This document shows, piece by piece, positions 50,517 to 60,343 of a stretch of 64,000 nucleotides of DNA (position 1 is the first letter of the stretch; each line of letters begins with the position of its first letter). This DNA comes from Pelagihabitans pacificus. GTDB lineage: Bacteria; Bacteroidota; Bacteroidia; Flavobacteriales; Flavobacteriaceae. Below the pieces are notes generated by a model. That model saw nothing but the letters and a program-made list of their open reading frames with translations, did not search any database and was not told the DNA's origin. The stretch spans positions 146,796 to 210,795 of the forward strand of contig NZ_VIKU02000006.1 in NCBI RefSeq assembly GCF_009371985.2, in the 5' to 3' direction. Position numbers and translations under genes: made by a program.

Positions 50517-51282
50517 CCTATTTTTTCTGTTGGTGCTTGTTGCCGGATTCGGACAGGACAAGACCATCGATTTAAATCCAAAGGACACGTTGGTCTACGA
50601 ACAGCCCTACGGACTTCGCGTTGGTATCGATTTGAGTAGGCCCATTACTTCATTTTTTAATGATGACTACACCGGACTGGAATTTGTCGGGGATTACCGG
50701 CTTTCACAAAAACTCTATATTGCAGGGGAGCTGGGTAACGAGAAAAAAACACGTACCGAGTCAGTGGGCCCTAATGAAGACCAAACCAGCGACGGGGAGC
50801 TCTATGATTTCACCGCTTCAGGAAGCTATATTAAAGTCGGTATTGACTACAACACCTATGGTAACTGGTATGGCGAACAGAATATGATTACCGTAGGAGG
50901 GCGTTATGCCTTTAGCACCTTTACCCAGACGGTGAACAACTATAATATTTTTAATTCCAACCGGTATTGGAACCCCAACGGATTCACCCCCGGTTCACAG
51001 GAAAGTCTTGAGTTTGATGGGCGTACGGCCTCTTGGATAGAAGGTGTTGTCGGTGTGAAAATGGAGCTTTTCAAAAACCTCTATCTTGGAGGTAGTGTTC
51101 GCTTGGGTATTTTGATCACCAATCCGGAACAAGATTCAAAGGAATTTACCAATCTATTTATTCCGGGCTTCAACAAAGTTACCGATGGCAGCCGTTTTGG
51201 AGTGGGTTATAACTATTCGATAACGTATTTAGTGCCTTTATACAAAAAAGCAAAGAAAGCGGAACCTACACCTGAGGAGTAG
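50497..51282 (+). CDS. DUF6048 family outer-membrane beta-barrel-like protein
   Basis: A 261-residue protein with signal MSKYCTNLFFLLVLVAGFG. The mature part is rich in alternating strands with aromatic edges (YGLRVGIDLSRPITSFFNDD, FDGRTASWIEGVVGVKMELF, GSVRLGILITNPEQDS), ending in an YNYSITYLVPLY strand, as expected for a small outer-membrane barrel. It matches DUF6048. It is coupled to the DUF6452 lipoprotein gene by a 20-base overlap, so the two may work as a barrel/lipoprotein pair. Confidence 0.85.
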   Translation: MSKYCTNLFFLLVLVAGFGQDKTIDLNPKDTLVYEQPYGLRVGIDLSRPITSFFNDDYTGLEFVGDYRLSQKLYIAGELGNEKKTRTESVGPNEDQTSDGELYDFTASGSYIKVGIDYNTYGNWYGEQNMITVGGRYAFSTFTQTVNNYNIFNSNRYWNPNGFTPGSQESLEFDGRTASWIEGVVGVKMELFKNLYLGGSVRLGILITNPEQDSKEFTNLFIPGFNKVTDGSRFGVGYNYSITYLVPLYKKAKKAEPTPEE

Positions 51283-51513
51283 TCATAACTCCCGAAAGCC
51301 ATTGATGAATAGCCATTTCATTATTATTTTCTTATTACCGTCATCGGTAACGACAGCGAATTTAGGTGCAAGCAGACTGGCTATGACGAAGGCGGTGATT
51401 GCCAAAATGATTCGATGAAATGAAAAGAAATGGCCTAGGATTATCCGTGTAATTATAAAAAGAATGGCAAAGCCAAAAAAATTAAACATCAAGGCCTTAT
51501 GTTTCGGTCGCAT
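51283..51513 (-). CDS. Small two-helix membrane protein
   Basis: A 76-residue protein with two membrane helices (ALMFNFFGFAILFIITRIIL and RIILAITAFVIASLLAPKF). Family not recognised. Its ATG directly abuts the stop codon of the upstream RNA methyltransferase gene with no spacer, so translation is probably coupled. It converges on the DUF6048 gene with no gap. Confidence 0.72.
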   Translation of the reverse strand: MRPKHKALMFNFFGFAILFIITRIILGHFFSFHRIILAITAFVIASLLAPKFAVVTDDGNKKIIMKWLFINGFREL

Positions 51514-52677
51514 CTATTCCTCTTTTTGATACTTGGCTTTTTTGCTTCCTTCGTACATTACGTACTTTACCAAGCGAGATTCCAGATGACTGTTGAATAC
51601 CTTGATTTTTCTCGACGGGCGGAGTCCTACAAACTTCAAGGCCGGTAAGTTGGAGGTAATGAACCAAGCCTCCGTTCCGGGGTAACCTTGCTTCAACGTA
51701 TCGCCGATAGCGGCATAGAAATCTTGCATGTCGAGGTTCAAACGCTCCCCGTAGGGTGGGTTAAAAACCATGTGTAACCGACCTTCAACGGGTTTATCGG
51801 TTTCAAAAAAATTCTTTCGTTCAACGCTTATATAATCGGATAGATTGGCATTTGCGATATTGTCCTGTGCCTTTCTTACCGCCGAAGGTGCTTTATCGTA
51901 CCCGATGATTTTATGGTGAAATTCCCGGGTCTTCCCTAAACGGACCTCTATTATCTTTTCAAAAAGCGCTTCGTCAAAATCCGCCCATTTTTCAAAGGCA
52001 AACCCCTTTCGGTTGATGTTCGCCGGAATATTACAGGCAATCATTGCCGCTTCGGTCAACAACGTACCGCTACCACACATGGGATCCAAAAAATCCGATT
52101 GGCCTTCCCATCCGCTTAACAACAGAAGTCCGGCTGCCAAGACCTCGTTGATGGGGGCGATGTTAGTGGCAGTTCGGTACCCCCGATGGTGTAGGGAGCG
52201 TCCGGAGCTGTCCAACGAGACGTTGCAGTGGTTTCGATGAATGTGGATATTGATGCGAATGTCGGGAAACTTCAGGTCGACATCGGGCCTTTTACCATCC
52301 ATATCCCTGAACTTGTCAACGATAGCATCCTTGGTTTTTTGCGAAACATACAGCGAATGCGAAAAATAGTCCGAGTTCACCGTGCTATCGACGGCAAAGG
52401 AAGTATCCACCGATAAATACTCTTCCCACGGCATCGCGTATATTTGCTTGTACAACTCATTCTCGTTCCGAACGCTGAAAGAGTGAATGGGTTTGATGAT
52501 TTTGATTGCTGTACGCAGACAAAGATTCGCTTTATACATAAAGCCCGTGTCTCCCTCAAAAGAAACACTACGTACTCCCTCCTCTACATTACCGGCCCCT
52601 AGATTGCGTAACTCTTTGGCCAAGATTTCCTCAAAACCAAAAAGCGTCTTGGCCACCATTTTAAAATTATTGTTCAT
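51514..52677 (-). CDS. THUMP-domain 23S rRNA guanine-N2-methyltransferase-like protein
   Basis: A 387-residue protein: THUMP domain in the N-terminal third, (FGFEEILAKELRNLGAGNVE, VDSTVNSDYFSHSLYVSQKT, RINIHIHRNHCNVSLDSSG), then a class I methyltransferase domain with FLDPMCGSGTLLTEAAMIA, IIGYDKAPSAVRKAQDN and the amino-methylating motif FNPPYGERL. It matches the RlmL N-terminal/YpsC group, which methylates a guanine N2 in 23S rRNA. A small membrane protein gene follows without spacer. Confidence 0.9.
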   Translation of the reverse strand: MNNNFKMVAKTLFGFEEILAKELRNLGAGNVEEGVRSVSFEGDTGFMYKANLCLRTAIKIIKPIHSFSVRNENELYKQIYAMPWEEYLSVDTSFAVDSTVNSDYFSHSLYVSQKTKDAIVDKFRDMDGKRPDVDLKFPDIRINIHIHRNHCNVSLDSSGRSLHHRGYRTATNIAPINEVLAAGLLLLSGWEGQSDFLDPMCGSGTLLTEAAMIACNIPANINRKGFAFEKWADFDEALFEKIIEVRLGKTREFHHKIIGYDKAPSAVRKAQDNIANANLSDYISVERKNFFETDKPVEGRLHMVFNPPYGERLNLDMQDFYAAIGDTLKQGYPGTEAWFITSNLPALKFVGLRPSRKIKVFNSHLESRLVKYVMYEGSKKAKYQKEE

Positions 52678-52808
52678 CGGCGAGATTCTTTCAATGGCAA
52701 AAATAGGTTAATTTTAAGCCGAATAATTACTGACATAAAGTTATTGATGTACATGTGCCGGCAAATCGTGACGCCCACGGCATTGTTCATCGGTTACAAC
52801 AACAACCA

Positions 52809-53480
52809 ATGACCTATCTGCTTCTTGTTCTTGCCGTTATTTTAAGTTTTGTACTGGTTCTTGTTGCCAAACCAAAAAACAAGGAGCATTTTAAACTGTT
52901 GTTGGCTTTCAGTGGGGCATTCCTTTTGGCCCTAACCATCTTTGAACTCTTCCCCGATGTCTATGCAAAATCGGAACCCAAGACCGTGGGGCTGTTCGTC
53001 ATGCTCGGGATTTTGTTACAGATTTTTCTGGAATTCTTCTCTAAAGGGGCCGAACACGGACATGTACATCTGGATGCGGAAAAATCGGCCTTTCCCTGGT
53101 TGTTATTTTTAAGCCTTTCCGTCCACTCTTTTTTGGAGGGATTCCCCATAGAAGGCCATGATCATATTCTCTATGGCATCCTGATTCACAAGATACCTAT
53201 TGCCATTATATTGAGTATTTTCCTTTTGGGCTCCAAAATACCGCTGGTAAAGGCCATTTTCTTTATTATCCTATTTTCACTTATGACCCCCATAGGCAGT
53301 TATGTTTCCACTAATTTTGAATGGGCTACCCGGCATTATGCGGCCATTAATGCTTTGGTTATCGGTGTTTTTTTACACATTTCAACGGTTATCCTTTTTG
53401 AAAGTTCGGAAGGACACAAATTCAATTTGAGAAAATTGATTGTCATTGTCCTGGGAATAGGAATTGCTTATCTGCTCTGA
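52809..53480 (+). CDS. ZIP-family divalent metal transporter
   Basis: ATG at 52809 starts the first membrane helix (MTYLLLVLAVILSFVLVLV). The 223-residue protein has the ZIP metal-site helices: LSVHSFLEGFPIEG and HDHILYGILIHKIPIAIIL, with His/Glu ligands, plus a short His-rich loop (GAEHGHVHLDAEK) between helices 3 and 4. Uptake of zinc, iron or manganese into the cytoplasm is likely; the metal is not determined. Its stop codon shares one base with the next ATG (TGATG). Confidence 0.88.
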   Translation: MTYLLLVLAVILSFVLVLVAKPKNKEHFKLLLAFSGAFLLALTIFELFPDVYAKSEPKTVGLFVMLGILLQIFLEFFSKGAEHGHVHLDAEKSAFPWLLFLSLSVHSFLEGFPIEGHDHILYGILIHKIPIAIILSIFLLGSKIPLVKAIFFIILFSLMTPIGSYVSTNFEWATRHYAAINALVIGVFLHISTVILFESSEGHKFNLRKLIVIVLGIGIAYLL

Positions 53481-53908
53481 TGTTCAGTAAAGAGGAATCA
53501 AAAAGGTTGCGACAGGATTTCTGGATTGCCTTCGGAAAATCGTATCCCCGAAAATGGATTTTATATCATACGAATATTAAAGGACTTGCCTTAAAATTTC
53601 ACTTCGACGTGAATGGTGCCATGGTTTTGATGGACATCGAATCGAGTGATTTGGAAAAACGCATCGATCTTTGGGAAAAAGTGAATGCATTGAAATCAAT
53701 TCTGATCGACGATTATCTCCCAGATGCGAAGTTTGATGATGCTTTTATCCTAGAAAACCAAAAGGAAGTCTCAAGAATTTATGTAAGGAAGGAAGGCGTT
53801 TCAATCCATGACAAAAATAGTTGGCAAGAAACCATGATTTTTCTAAACAATCGTATGAAAAAGCTGGAGGCCTTCTTCCTTGAATTTAGGGATATTCTTT
53901 CGCCTTGA
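53480..53908 (+). CDS. DUF4268 domain protein
   Basis: A 142-residue cytoplasmic protein with MFSKEESKRLRQDFWIAFGK, LKFHFDVNGAMVLMDIESSD and the later NSWQETMIFLNNRMKKLEAF, the DUF4268 pattern. The domain is related to restriction-endonuclease-like folds, often in defence or repair contexts, but a stand-alone short form like this one has no known role. Translation is coupled to the ZIP transporter gene (TGATG). Confidence 0.82.
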   Translation: MFSKEESKRLRQDFWIAFGKSYPRKWILYHTNIKGLALKFHFDVNGAMVLMDIESSDLEKRIDLWEKVNALKSILIDDYLPDAKFDDAFILENQKEVSRIYVRKEGVSIHDKNSWQETMIFLNNRMKKLEAFFLEFRDILSP

Positions 53909-53932
53909 TTCTATTCCCAACGGATTACATCC

Positions 53933-56026
53933 CTATTTTTCGATAAATCCGTTTCCTTGGCGTACTTCCCTTCTAGCAGTATGCGATTTTACGTCTTCTT
54001 CTTTGAACCAGGCGTCGCGCAATTCTTTTTTGGAGAAAAGTTCCAATTGATCACCATAATGCGGTGAATCTTTCTGCGTAGCGTTGCCGTAGCTCAGTAA
54101 TACCTTCGCACGTACCTCGTCCCCAAATTCAATGACTCCTACCCATGAGTCACCACCGCCGACATACATATGATCGTCGTCCCCTCCACCGGGCCACGCA
54201 ACCCGAAACACGCCCATAGAACCATCGATTCCATTTGCTGGAAGGTTTTTGCCGTTGTAGTTGATTCGGTAGTACTCACCCCAAGGCACTTCGAGACTGC
54301 CAAACTTGGTTTTGATTTCAGTTGCAGCAGTTTCCAACAACTGTACCGCAGCATCGGGATCGGCGAGTCCGTCCGGGGTCGTATTCGGATGTTCGATATC
54401 CCAGCCTTTTTCGTAATTCGAATTCTTCCATACATTGAATTTTCTTGCCCAGTTGTAAAACAATAACATTCCTTTACTGTCCGCATCGGCTTCGCGGTCC
54501 CAAGTTTCCAGAACTACCTTGGCCTCCTTGGCCTTTTGGGAGTCCGAGGCATCGACAGCGGCAAAGAGGTCGTCGAGAATACGGTCGGCAACTTCCAAAC
54601 GGGTGGAAAGTTTATAGTCTACCAACTCGTCAAAAGTAATCGACTCATCTTCCAATAACATCCTAGCCGAGCGCTGTGGTCTAAAAGACATGTATCGTGG
54701 TGCCATGTACGCCGGATAATCATCGGGATTCAAACTCATTGGAATGGTACTGGTCCAAGGCGGGTCATTGGCATTCTGCAACCAACCGGTTGCCGGGTTT
54801 TTGACCTTTGGCAAATCTGTATAGGAATGCATTTCGGTCCATACGTCGGCAGATTTCCCTCCGGGAATCACACGATCCCAATAGTCCCAATCTCCGGAAC
54901 TCCTTTTTGGGACAAGGCCATTGAACAGATAGAAAATCTCTCCCTCCCGATCGGCGTACATCACATTCCAAAAGGGAATCTGTGCCATTTTTAAGGCATT
55001 TTCAAACTCTTGGAAGTTGGCACTGTTGATCATCCTCCACCATTGTAAGAACATATTAGGACGGTCTAAACCCGCCAAACGTAGGGCCAGTACCTTGTTT
55101 TCGCTCTTGTTCACCACAGGTCCGTGTACGGTTTTCATCAGGGGAATGGTCTGTTCGACCAACGTTCCGTCGTCCTGTTTTATCTTAATGATCTTGGAGG
55201 TAGTCTCAAATTCTTTACGTTTCCCATCCAAGAGGTAGCCGTCGTCTTGAAGCTCCAATTCATAGGTGTCGGCATTGTCTATGGTATTGTCGGTATGGCT
55301 CCATCCCAAATGCTCGTTAAATCCAATCGCGATTCCCGGAAAGCCAACCAAGGTCGTGCCGTACATATTTTTTCCGTTTAGGTTCAAATGCGATTCAAAG
55401 AATAAAAACTCCTGCCACCAAGGAAGATGCGGATTTTGAACCAACATCGCTTTGCCCGAAGCCGAACGCTGTGGACCAATGGCATAGGTGTTAGATCCCA
55501 TGTCGGGCCATTCCTGGACCCGCCCTAAATCGTTTCCACCGATAAAACGGGTAAAGATGACGTACATGCTATGCATGTTCATGTCTTTAGTGGTCAAGGG
55601 CAATACAACCCTGTTGTCTTCATCAATACTTTCGGGATGGGCCTTTGCATAGGCGTTCATTCCCTCAACAAAGGAGGCATAGATGGTCTTGATCTCGGGG
55701 TCCTGTTTCGATTCCCACTCCTCGGCCAATTCCGGCAGGCCCAACGTATGAATGAGCATATCGTTTTCAAGTTTCTTCCCTCCCCAATATTCAGCCCCTT
55801 TACCACGCGAGCTGCCGTAGAGCTGCACGATCAAGTTGGCATGGTTGTGCATTTGGGCCCAGCCTTGCGCAAAGAACAACTCCTCCAGACTATTGGCCGA
55901 TATATGGGGCACCCCATAGGTGTCCCAAGCGATTTTGGATGGTTCCTCCTTTGTTTGGGCACAGCCAAGATATAGGAATGTAAGACAGAGTAATGGAAGA
56001 AATAATCGGATTTTCATACGGTTCAT
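53933..56026 (-). CDS. Penicillin-acylase-family lipoprotein
   Basis: A 697-residue Ntn-hydrolase precursor with lipobox YLGC (Cys22). The autocatalytic cleavage site and N-terminal nucleophile are G177-S178 in DMGSNTYAIGP; oxyanion-site parts NPHLPWW and GFNEHLGWSHT(D) follow. It is closest to the linear-amide acylases (penicillin amidase, acyl-homoserine lactone acylases, aculeacin acylase). The substrate cannot be fixed. Start at the first of two ATG codons (56026, 56017). It stands alone on the - strand downstream of the Gfo/Idh operon. Confidence 0.9.
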   Translation of the reverse strand: MNRMKIRLFLPLLCLTFLYLGCAQTKEEPSKIAWDTYGVPHISANSLEELFFAQGWAQMHNHANLIVQLYGSSRGKGAEYWGGKKLENDMLIHTLGLPELAEEWESKQDPEIKTIYASFVEGMNAYAKAHPESIDEDNRVVLPLTTKDMNMHSMYVIFTRFIGGNDLGRVQEWPDMGSNTYAIGPQRSASGKAMLVQNPHLPWWQEFLFFESHLNLNGKNMYGTTLVGFPGIAIGFNEHLGWSHTDNTIDNADTYELELQDDGYLLDGKRKEFETTSKIIKIKQDDGTLVEQTIPLMKTVHGPVVNKSENKVLALRLAGLDRPNMFLQWWRMINSANFQEFENALKMAQIPFWNVMYADREGEIFYLFNGLVPKRSSGDWDYWDRVIPGGKSADVWTEMHSYTDLPKVKNPATGWLQNANDPPWTSTIPMSLNPDDYPAYMAPRYMSFRPQRSARMLLEDESITFDELVDYKLSTRLEVADRILDDLFAAVDASDSQKAKEAKVVLETWDREADADSKGMLLFYNWARKFNVWKNSNYEKGWDIEHPNTTPDGLADPDAAVQLLETAATEIKTKFGSLEVPWGEYYRINYNGKNLPANGIDGSMGVFRVAWPGGGDDDHMYVGGGDSWVGVIEFGDEVRAKVLLSYGNATQKDSPHYGDQLELFSKKELRDAWFKEEDVKSHTARREVRQGNGFIEK

Positions 56027-56147
56027 AATTTACAAAAGGTTGGATGCTGGATTGAAATAAGCAACATTGCAAGTATCGCTAAAAATAAGGCTTTTGAGAT
56101 AACTCACGTGGGTTCCATCCAAATTTGGGACAACTATTGGTTCCAAA

Positions 56148-57527
56148 TCAATGATTACGGACCATTTTGTAGGCCTCTATGGTCGTATAGTATTTGGCGA
56201 TCATATTGGGTACTTCCCAAGAGGGAAGCGCTCCTTCTTTCAAATAGCCTAAATAATTGCCAGTCACTTTGGCAAAGTGTGCTTCATGCCCTAATCTGAA
56301 CCTGACGGGAATATTGATTTTCCATAACCCTTCTGCCATTTTCTCGAAAGAGCTTCCTGGAAACTGAATGGCAATGTCATTTTCAAGGGCATTAGCGAGT
56401 TGTAGTGGAAAGTTCGAATCCGTTTTGGATTCGATATATAAGGTAGGCCGATAGTGTTCCTCGGGTCCCTGTTTGATGATTAAATTGCTTTTGGTACCCC
56501 GCATGATACTATAGTGTGTATCTCCTGCACCTTGGGGCGCCTTATAATTCCATTTAACCGATACTTTGGCGTGTTTTCCGTTAATCCGGTAGTTCAGCTC
56601 GCTATTGCAATACACATAGAGATCGTCGTTCGTGATATCCTTCCTTAGAAAATCAGGGAACTTTTCAAGTCCGGTCACCTTTTGGAATTCCCACTGCGTC
56701 ATTTTTGTCGGCCATCTTTTGGCGGACAACATTTGAATTTGTGCCGTGTCGATGATCTGATCGGGGAAGGCTTCCCACTGCACCAAATCTACCAAATGCG
56801 TGGTCACATCGACCGTACCCTCCCCTTCCTGGTTTACATCGAAAAACCAAGGGGGGCGTACCAAAGGCCGACCCGAAACATCTTTAAAAAAATGATGGAC
56901 GCTTTCTTTGCTAATTGCAGGTTCTTCCATGGTACCATCGACCAGTTCACCAAAAACTTCCGGCAACTCCGAAAACAGCTTTTGCATCATGGTTGTTGCC
57001 TCAAAGCGCTCGGTCATCATATCATATAGTAGTACCCCGTTGGTCTCGGCTATTTGGAATGCTTTCTTCAACTTTTCAAAACCATCCGGATCAATTACCA
57101 AGGGCTTGTCGGCATAGACATGCATACCCGCTTTAACAGCCTCTAGGACGTAGTCTATTTTTTTGGAGTTCTTCCCAGCTACAACCATTACGTTTCCCCG
57201 TTTTTCGGTCAACATTCTCTGTAAATAATCTTCACAGACCACTGGCTCGATGTTCCACCTTGTAGGAACCTCTTCCCGATTATTATAGGCCTCAACCCTT
57301 TTTAGAAATTCGGTAAGCTCGGGTCCTTCGGGGGCATACACTTGGAAAGTAGAATCCACCGACCCATACATAGTTTTATGGATGAGGGCTGCATGAAAAT
57401 GGCCGGGGTCCAACGATACGAATCGTATCTTTTGGGAACCTGTATCCTCCGAAGTTTTTTGTTCTCTGGCACCCGATCGGCAGCCGGATACCACAAGCAA
57501 TACCAAACAAAACGCTTTATAATTCAT
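56148..57527 (-). CDS. Gfo/Idh/MocA-type lipoprotein with atypical nucleotide site
   Basis: A 459-residue lipoprotein (lipobox VSGC, Cys16). After a linker it shows a Rossmann-like region with AGMHVYADKPLVIDPDGFE (the family EKP motif as DKP) and a Gfo/Idh C-terminal alpha/beta domain (PPWFFDVNQEGEGTVDVTTH, HLVDLVQWEAF). In place of GxGxxG the first strand reads RFVSLDPGHFHAALIHKT, so NAD(P) binding may be altered. Third gene of a - strand operon (DUF6807, Tat Gfo/Idh, this gene), 28 bases after the second. Role: envelope step in sugar or glycoside metabolism (inference). Confidence 0.85.
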   Translation of the reverse strand: MNYKAFCLVLLVVSGCRSGAREQKTSEDTGSQKIRFVSLDPGHFHAALIHKTMYGSVDSTFQVYAPEGPELTEFLKRVEAYNNREEVPTRWNIEPVVCEDYLQRMLTEKRGNVMVVAGKNSKKIDYVLEAVKAGMHVYADKPLVIDPDGFEKLKKAFQIAETNGVLLYDMMTERFEATTMMQKLFSELPEVFGELVDGTMEEPAISKESVHHFFKDVSGRPLVRPPWFFDVNQEGEGTVDVTTHLVDLVQWEAFPDQIIDTAQIQMLSAKRWPTKMTQWEFQKVTGLEKFPDFLRKDITNDDLYVYCNSELNYRINGKHAKVSVKWNYKAPQGAGDTHYSIMRGTKSNLIIKQGPEEHYRPTLYIESKTDSNFPLQLANALENDIAIQFPGSSFEKMAEGLWKINIPVRFRLGHEAHFAKVTGNYLGYLKEGALPSWEVPNMIAKYYTTIEAYKMVRNH

Positions 57528-57555
57528 ACAATCATTGCTTAAAACTTATAAGGGA

Positions 57556-58932
57556 TTACAACTTCACGTAGTTGGTACCGAAGGGCTTCCGCTGTTCGCG
57601 GTTCAGCAGGGTATTTGCCTGGTCGTCGTCGATGAACGATTCAGTATCGTTGTCCCAGATGAGTTTTCTGTCAAATTGCATGGCAATATCACTTATCAGA
57701 CAGATTGTACAGGCCTTATGCCCCTTGTGTATTGGGGAAATAGGTTGCTTCCGGGTTTTGATACATTCCAACCAATTACCGTGTTGGTCATCGATTTTTT
57801 GTAAGTGAATTTCTTCGGGTTCGATGACGGACTCAAGAATTTTGGGGTCGGATGCATTTAGGGCGTCGTTGCTTTTTTCTTTGTCAACCGGGTCCGACGC
57901 CGAAGCCTGATAGGCGCCTCTTGAAACAAAAATCCAACCGTCGGTTCCTTCGTATCGGATTCCATTGGGATAGCCACCACTGGTATACACGGTTGTTCCG
58001 TTTTCATACTCGTGTTTAACAAAGAAGTCGCCATGTACATCCCAAAGCCCGGATTTTGGAAACTCCGCCAAGGCTTCTACACTGATAGGTCCGGTGAGCT
58101 CGGTATCCATACCCCAAGCGGCCGAATCGTAGTGGTGTTGGCCCCAACCCGTAATCATACCGGCCCCATAACTGCGTAACCTTAACCACCCGGGGCGGCC
58201 ATAATCATTCTGGGGATGCACCCCGATTTCGGTATAGGGAACTTGGGGAGTAGAACCCAACCACCTATCAAAGTTGAGATTGGAAGGTACTGGCATTTCC
58301 GTCGCCTCAGGGCCCGTAGGGTCTCCGGGAAGCCCTATTTTCACGGTATGGATTTTTCCAATTCTGCCATTTCGTACCAACTCCGCCGCGATTCGAAACT
58401 GGGGCATGGCCCGCTGTTGGGTACCTACCTGTAAAACAACACCTGTTTTTTGAACGACATCCCTTAACTGTTGCCCTTCACTGATGGTCAAGGAAGTGGG
58501 TTTTTGCAAATAGATATCTTTCCCTGCAAGGGCCGCTTCCATGGCCGGTTGTGCATGCCAATGGTCTGGAGTACTGATGATTACAGCGTCAATTTCTGTT
58601 TTTAACAGCATTTCCCTATAGTCACCATAGGTTTTGGTATCCATGTAGTTGGCCTTTCCGGTTTTTTCTTTGTAAAAACCATCAACCAATATTTTTGCAT
58701 CGGCTGCTCTCTTCGAATCTACGTCACAGACCCCAACAAAACGAGTATCCTCAAAACGGATGGTATCGGGGATATCGTGCACCCTTGCGATACGTCCACA
58801 ACCAATCTGTCCTATGTTGATTTTGTTGCTTGGAGCATTTTTTCCAAGTACATGTGAAGGTACGATGGACGGGAAAGCGACTGCGCCGGCAGCACTAATG
58901 GATGTATCTTTGATAAACTTTCTTCTTTTCAT
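57556..58932 (-). CDS. Tat-exported Gfo/Idh/MocA oxidoreductase
   Basis: A 458-residue protein with a twin-arginine signal (MKRRKFIKDTSISAAGAVAF). The NAD(P) loop is IGQIGCGRIARVHD, followed by VISTPDHWHAQPAMEAALAG, DIYLQKPTSLTISEGQQL (EKP motif as QKP) and GQHHYDSAAWGMD in the catalytic domain. The Tat signal means the protein is exported folded, with bound cofactor. It likely oxidises a sugar or glycoside with NAD(P) tightly bound in the periplasm. It is the middle gene of the operon, 11 bases after the DUF6807 gene. Confidence 0.92.
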   Translation of the reverse strand: MKRRKFIKDTSISAAGAVAFPSIVPSHVLGKNAPSNKINIGQIGCGRIARVHDIPDTIRFEDTRFVGVCDVDSKRAADAKILVDGFYKEKTGKANYMDTKTYGDYREMLLKTEIDAVIISTPDHWHAQPAMEAALAGKDIYLQKPTSLTISEGQQLRDVVQKTGVVLQVGTQQRAMPQFRIAAELVRNGRIGKIHTVKIGLPGDPTGPEATEMPVPSNLNFDRWLGSTPQVPYTEIGVHPQNDYGRPGWLRLRSYGAGMITGWGQHHYDSAAWGMDTELTGPISVEALAEFPKSGLWDVHGDFFVKHEYENGTTVYTSGGYPNGIRYEGTDGWIFVSRGAYQASASDPVDKEKSNDALNASDPKILESVIEPEEIHLQKIDDQHGNWLECIKTRKQPISPIHKGHKACTICLISDIAMQFDRKLIWDNDTESFIDDDQANTLLNREQRKPFGTNYVKL

Positions 58933-58943
58933 TTTTAAATGGG

Positions 58944-60212
58944 TTATTGGTTAGGAGCTTCTTTCATAACGATTTTGGCCCATGGTTGCGCCGCAAACGA
59001 CTGCCAGTAAGCCTCTGCTTCGTCGACATTAAGCTCGCCTTCGAACACCAGCAGCCTGTATTTGAGTCGATACTCTTTTTGAGGCTCGATATGCCAAGGA
59101 TTATGGCGAATAGGGCAAAATTCAAAAAATAGATCCCCACGACCATTATTACCATCGACAGGCCAGACCCGCATCGGTTCGGGATGTGAGCGGTTTTCGG
59201 GATGGCTAAGAAACAAGATGCCGTTTCGACCCTTCCCATTCGCCGCCCTTCCGGTAACCATACACCAACGGGCACTGGTACCGTCGGCGGCTTGCCTATC
59301 TTTTCCTTCCGAGGTAAGTACCGTACAATTGTCTTTATGCCATCGCTCCGTAAAACGCATCCCTAAGCCGCCGCCATAGCGGTACGCCTCGAACAGTATC
59401 CCTGAGGGCAAAGGAGAACTAAAGGTAGAAACGTAATCGATTAAATAACGATTCTTACTTTCCCTTAAATTCCATACCCTAACCGACAGATATTCATTGA
59501 TGGCCACCTGTTTCCCTTGTTTTGCGGTCAAATCGAAATGCTCTTGGTGCGCTTGGAATTCCGAAAATACGGGTCCGGATGTTTTGGAGGTAAAATTTTT
59601 GAACAGCACGGTTCCCTGACTCTCTCCCAAATTCCAAAAATCGACGGACCGATCCTCAATCTTAGTACGGGTCCATGGACCCCAAAGACCATAATGATGG
59701 TAATGGTCCGGAGGCTGAATACGGCTAAGTGTATCACCACCGGGGGTACATAGGGGGTGAATAAACCCGGACTTTCGGAAAATGGTATCGATACCCATCG
59801 GGGGATATGTCATCCCATAGCGATAGGTTAATACGGGTCTTTCATTGGAGGTAATTTGAAGATTTCCGTCGGTATCGGTTTGTGATAGATCGTAGGGTGG
59901 CTCGGACCGCACCCCTTTTCTAATAGTATAGGCTGACCGTTCCGTGCCTTCCTGACCGGCATCCGTTATAAACCAAAGCCGATTCCCTTGTATTTGGAAA
60001 GGCACTTCTTCGGTAATTCCATTTGCGGTTTTTAGCAGTACTATATCATTTTTCAGGTTTTCAGCGATATTCAACACTACCGGAGTATTAATCGTAAGAT
60101 TGGAATCGAGTCGAAGAGCAATACTGTTCTCATTTTCCGAATGACAACCCTGTAGCACCATGGCAATAATGAGGAAAACACAAAAAATTGTATTTGATTT
60201 GTGGATAGACAT
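58944..60212 (-). CDS. DUF6807/PmoA-family lipoprotein
   Basis: ATG at 60212 (MSIHKSNTIFCVFLIIAMVL, lipobox LQGC) is preferred to another ATG at 60242. The 422-residue protein matches the PmoA/DUF6807 family: PPDHYHHYGLWGPWTR, KNRYLIDYVSTFSS, NGILFLSHPENRSHPEPMRV and PWHIEPQKEYRLKYRLLVFE. The HYHHYG and SHPEN segments may form a metal or sugar site. The family occurs with Gfo/Idh and sugar-catabolic genes; its reaction is unknown. First gene of the - strand operon, divergent from the ThuA gene. Confidence 0.87.
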   Translation of the reverse strand: MSIHKSNTIFCVFLIIAMVLQGCHSENENSIALRLDSNLTINTPVVLNIAENLKNDIVLLKTANGITEEVPFQIQGNRLWFITDAGQEGTERSAYTIRKGVRSEPPYDLSQTDTDGNLQITSNERPVLTYRYGMTYPPMGIDTIFRKSGFIHPLCTPGGDTLSRIQPPDHYHHYGLWGPWTRTKIEDRSVDFWNLGESQGTVLFKNFTSKTSGPVFSEFQAHQEHFDLTAKQGKQVAINEYLSVRVWNLRESKNRYLIDYVSTFSSPLPSGILFEAYRYGGGLGMRFTERWHKDNCTVLTSEGKDRQAADGTSARWCMVTGRAANGKGRNGILFLSHPENRSHPEPMRVWPVDGNNGRGDLFFEFCPIRHNPWHIEPQKEYRLKYRLLVFEGELNVDEAEAYWQSFAAQPWAKIVMKEAPNQ

Positions 60213-60343
60213 ACAGTGAAAGTCCTTTACCTTTTTACACATGATTCACTAATATGTGTTAATTTACAAATCCTTTTACTAACTACCCGTGTTATTTTCA
60301 ATTTCAGTTTTACACTTGTGATGCGCGGTTTGAACTGTTTTCA

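Noticed and set aside
53480..53908. A defence system around DUF4268
   Set aside because: The protein is short and coupled to a ZIP transporter; no restriction, toxin or other defence genes are nearby.
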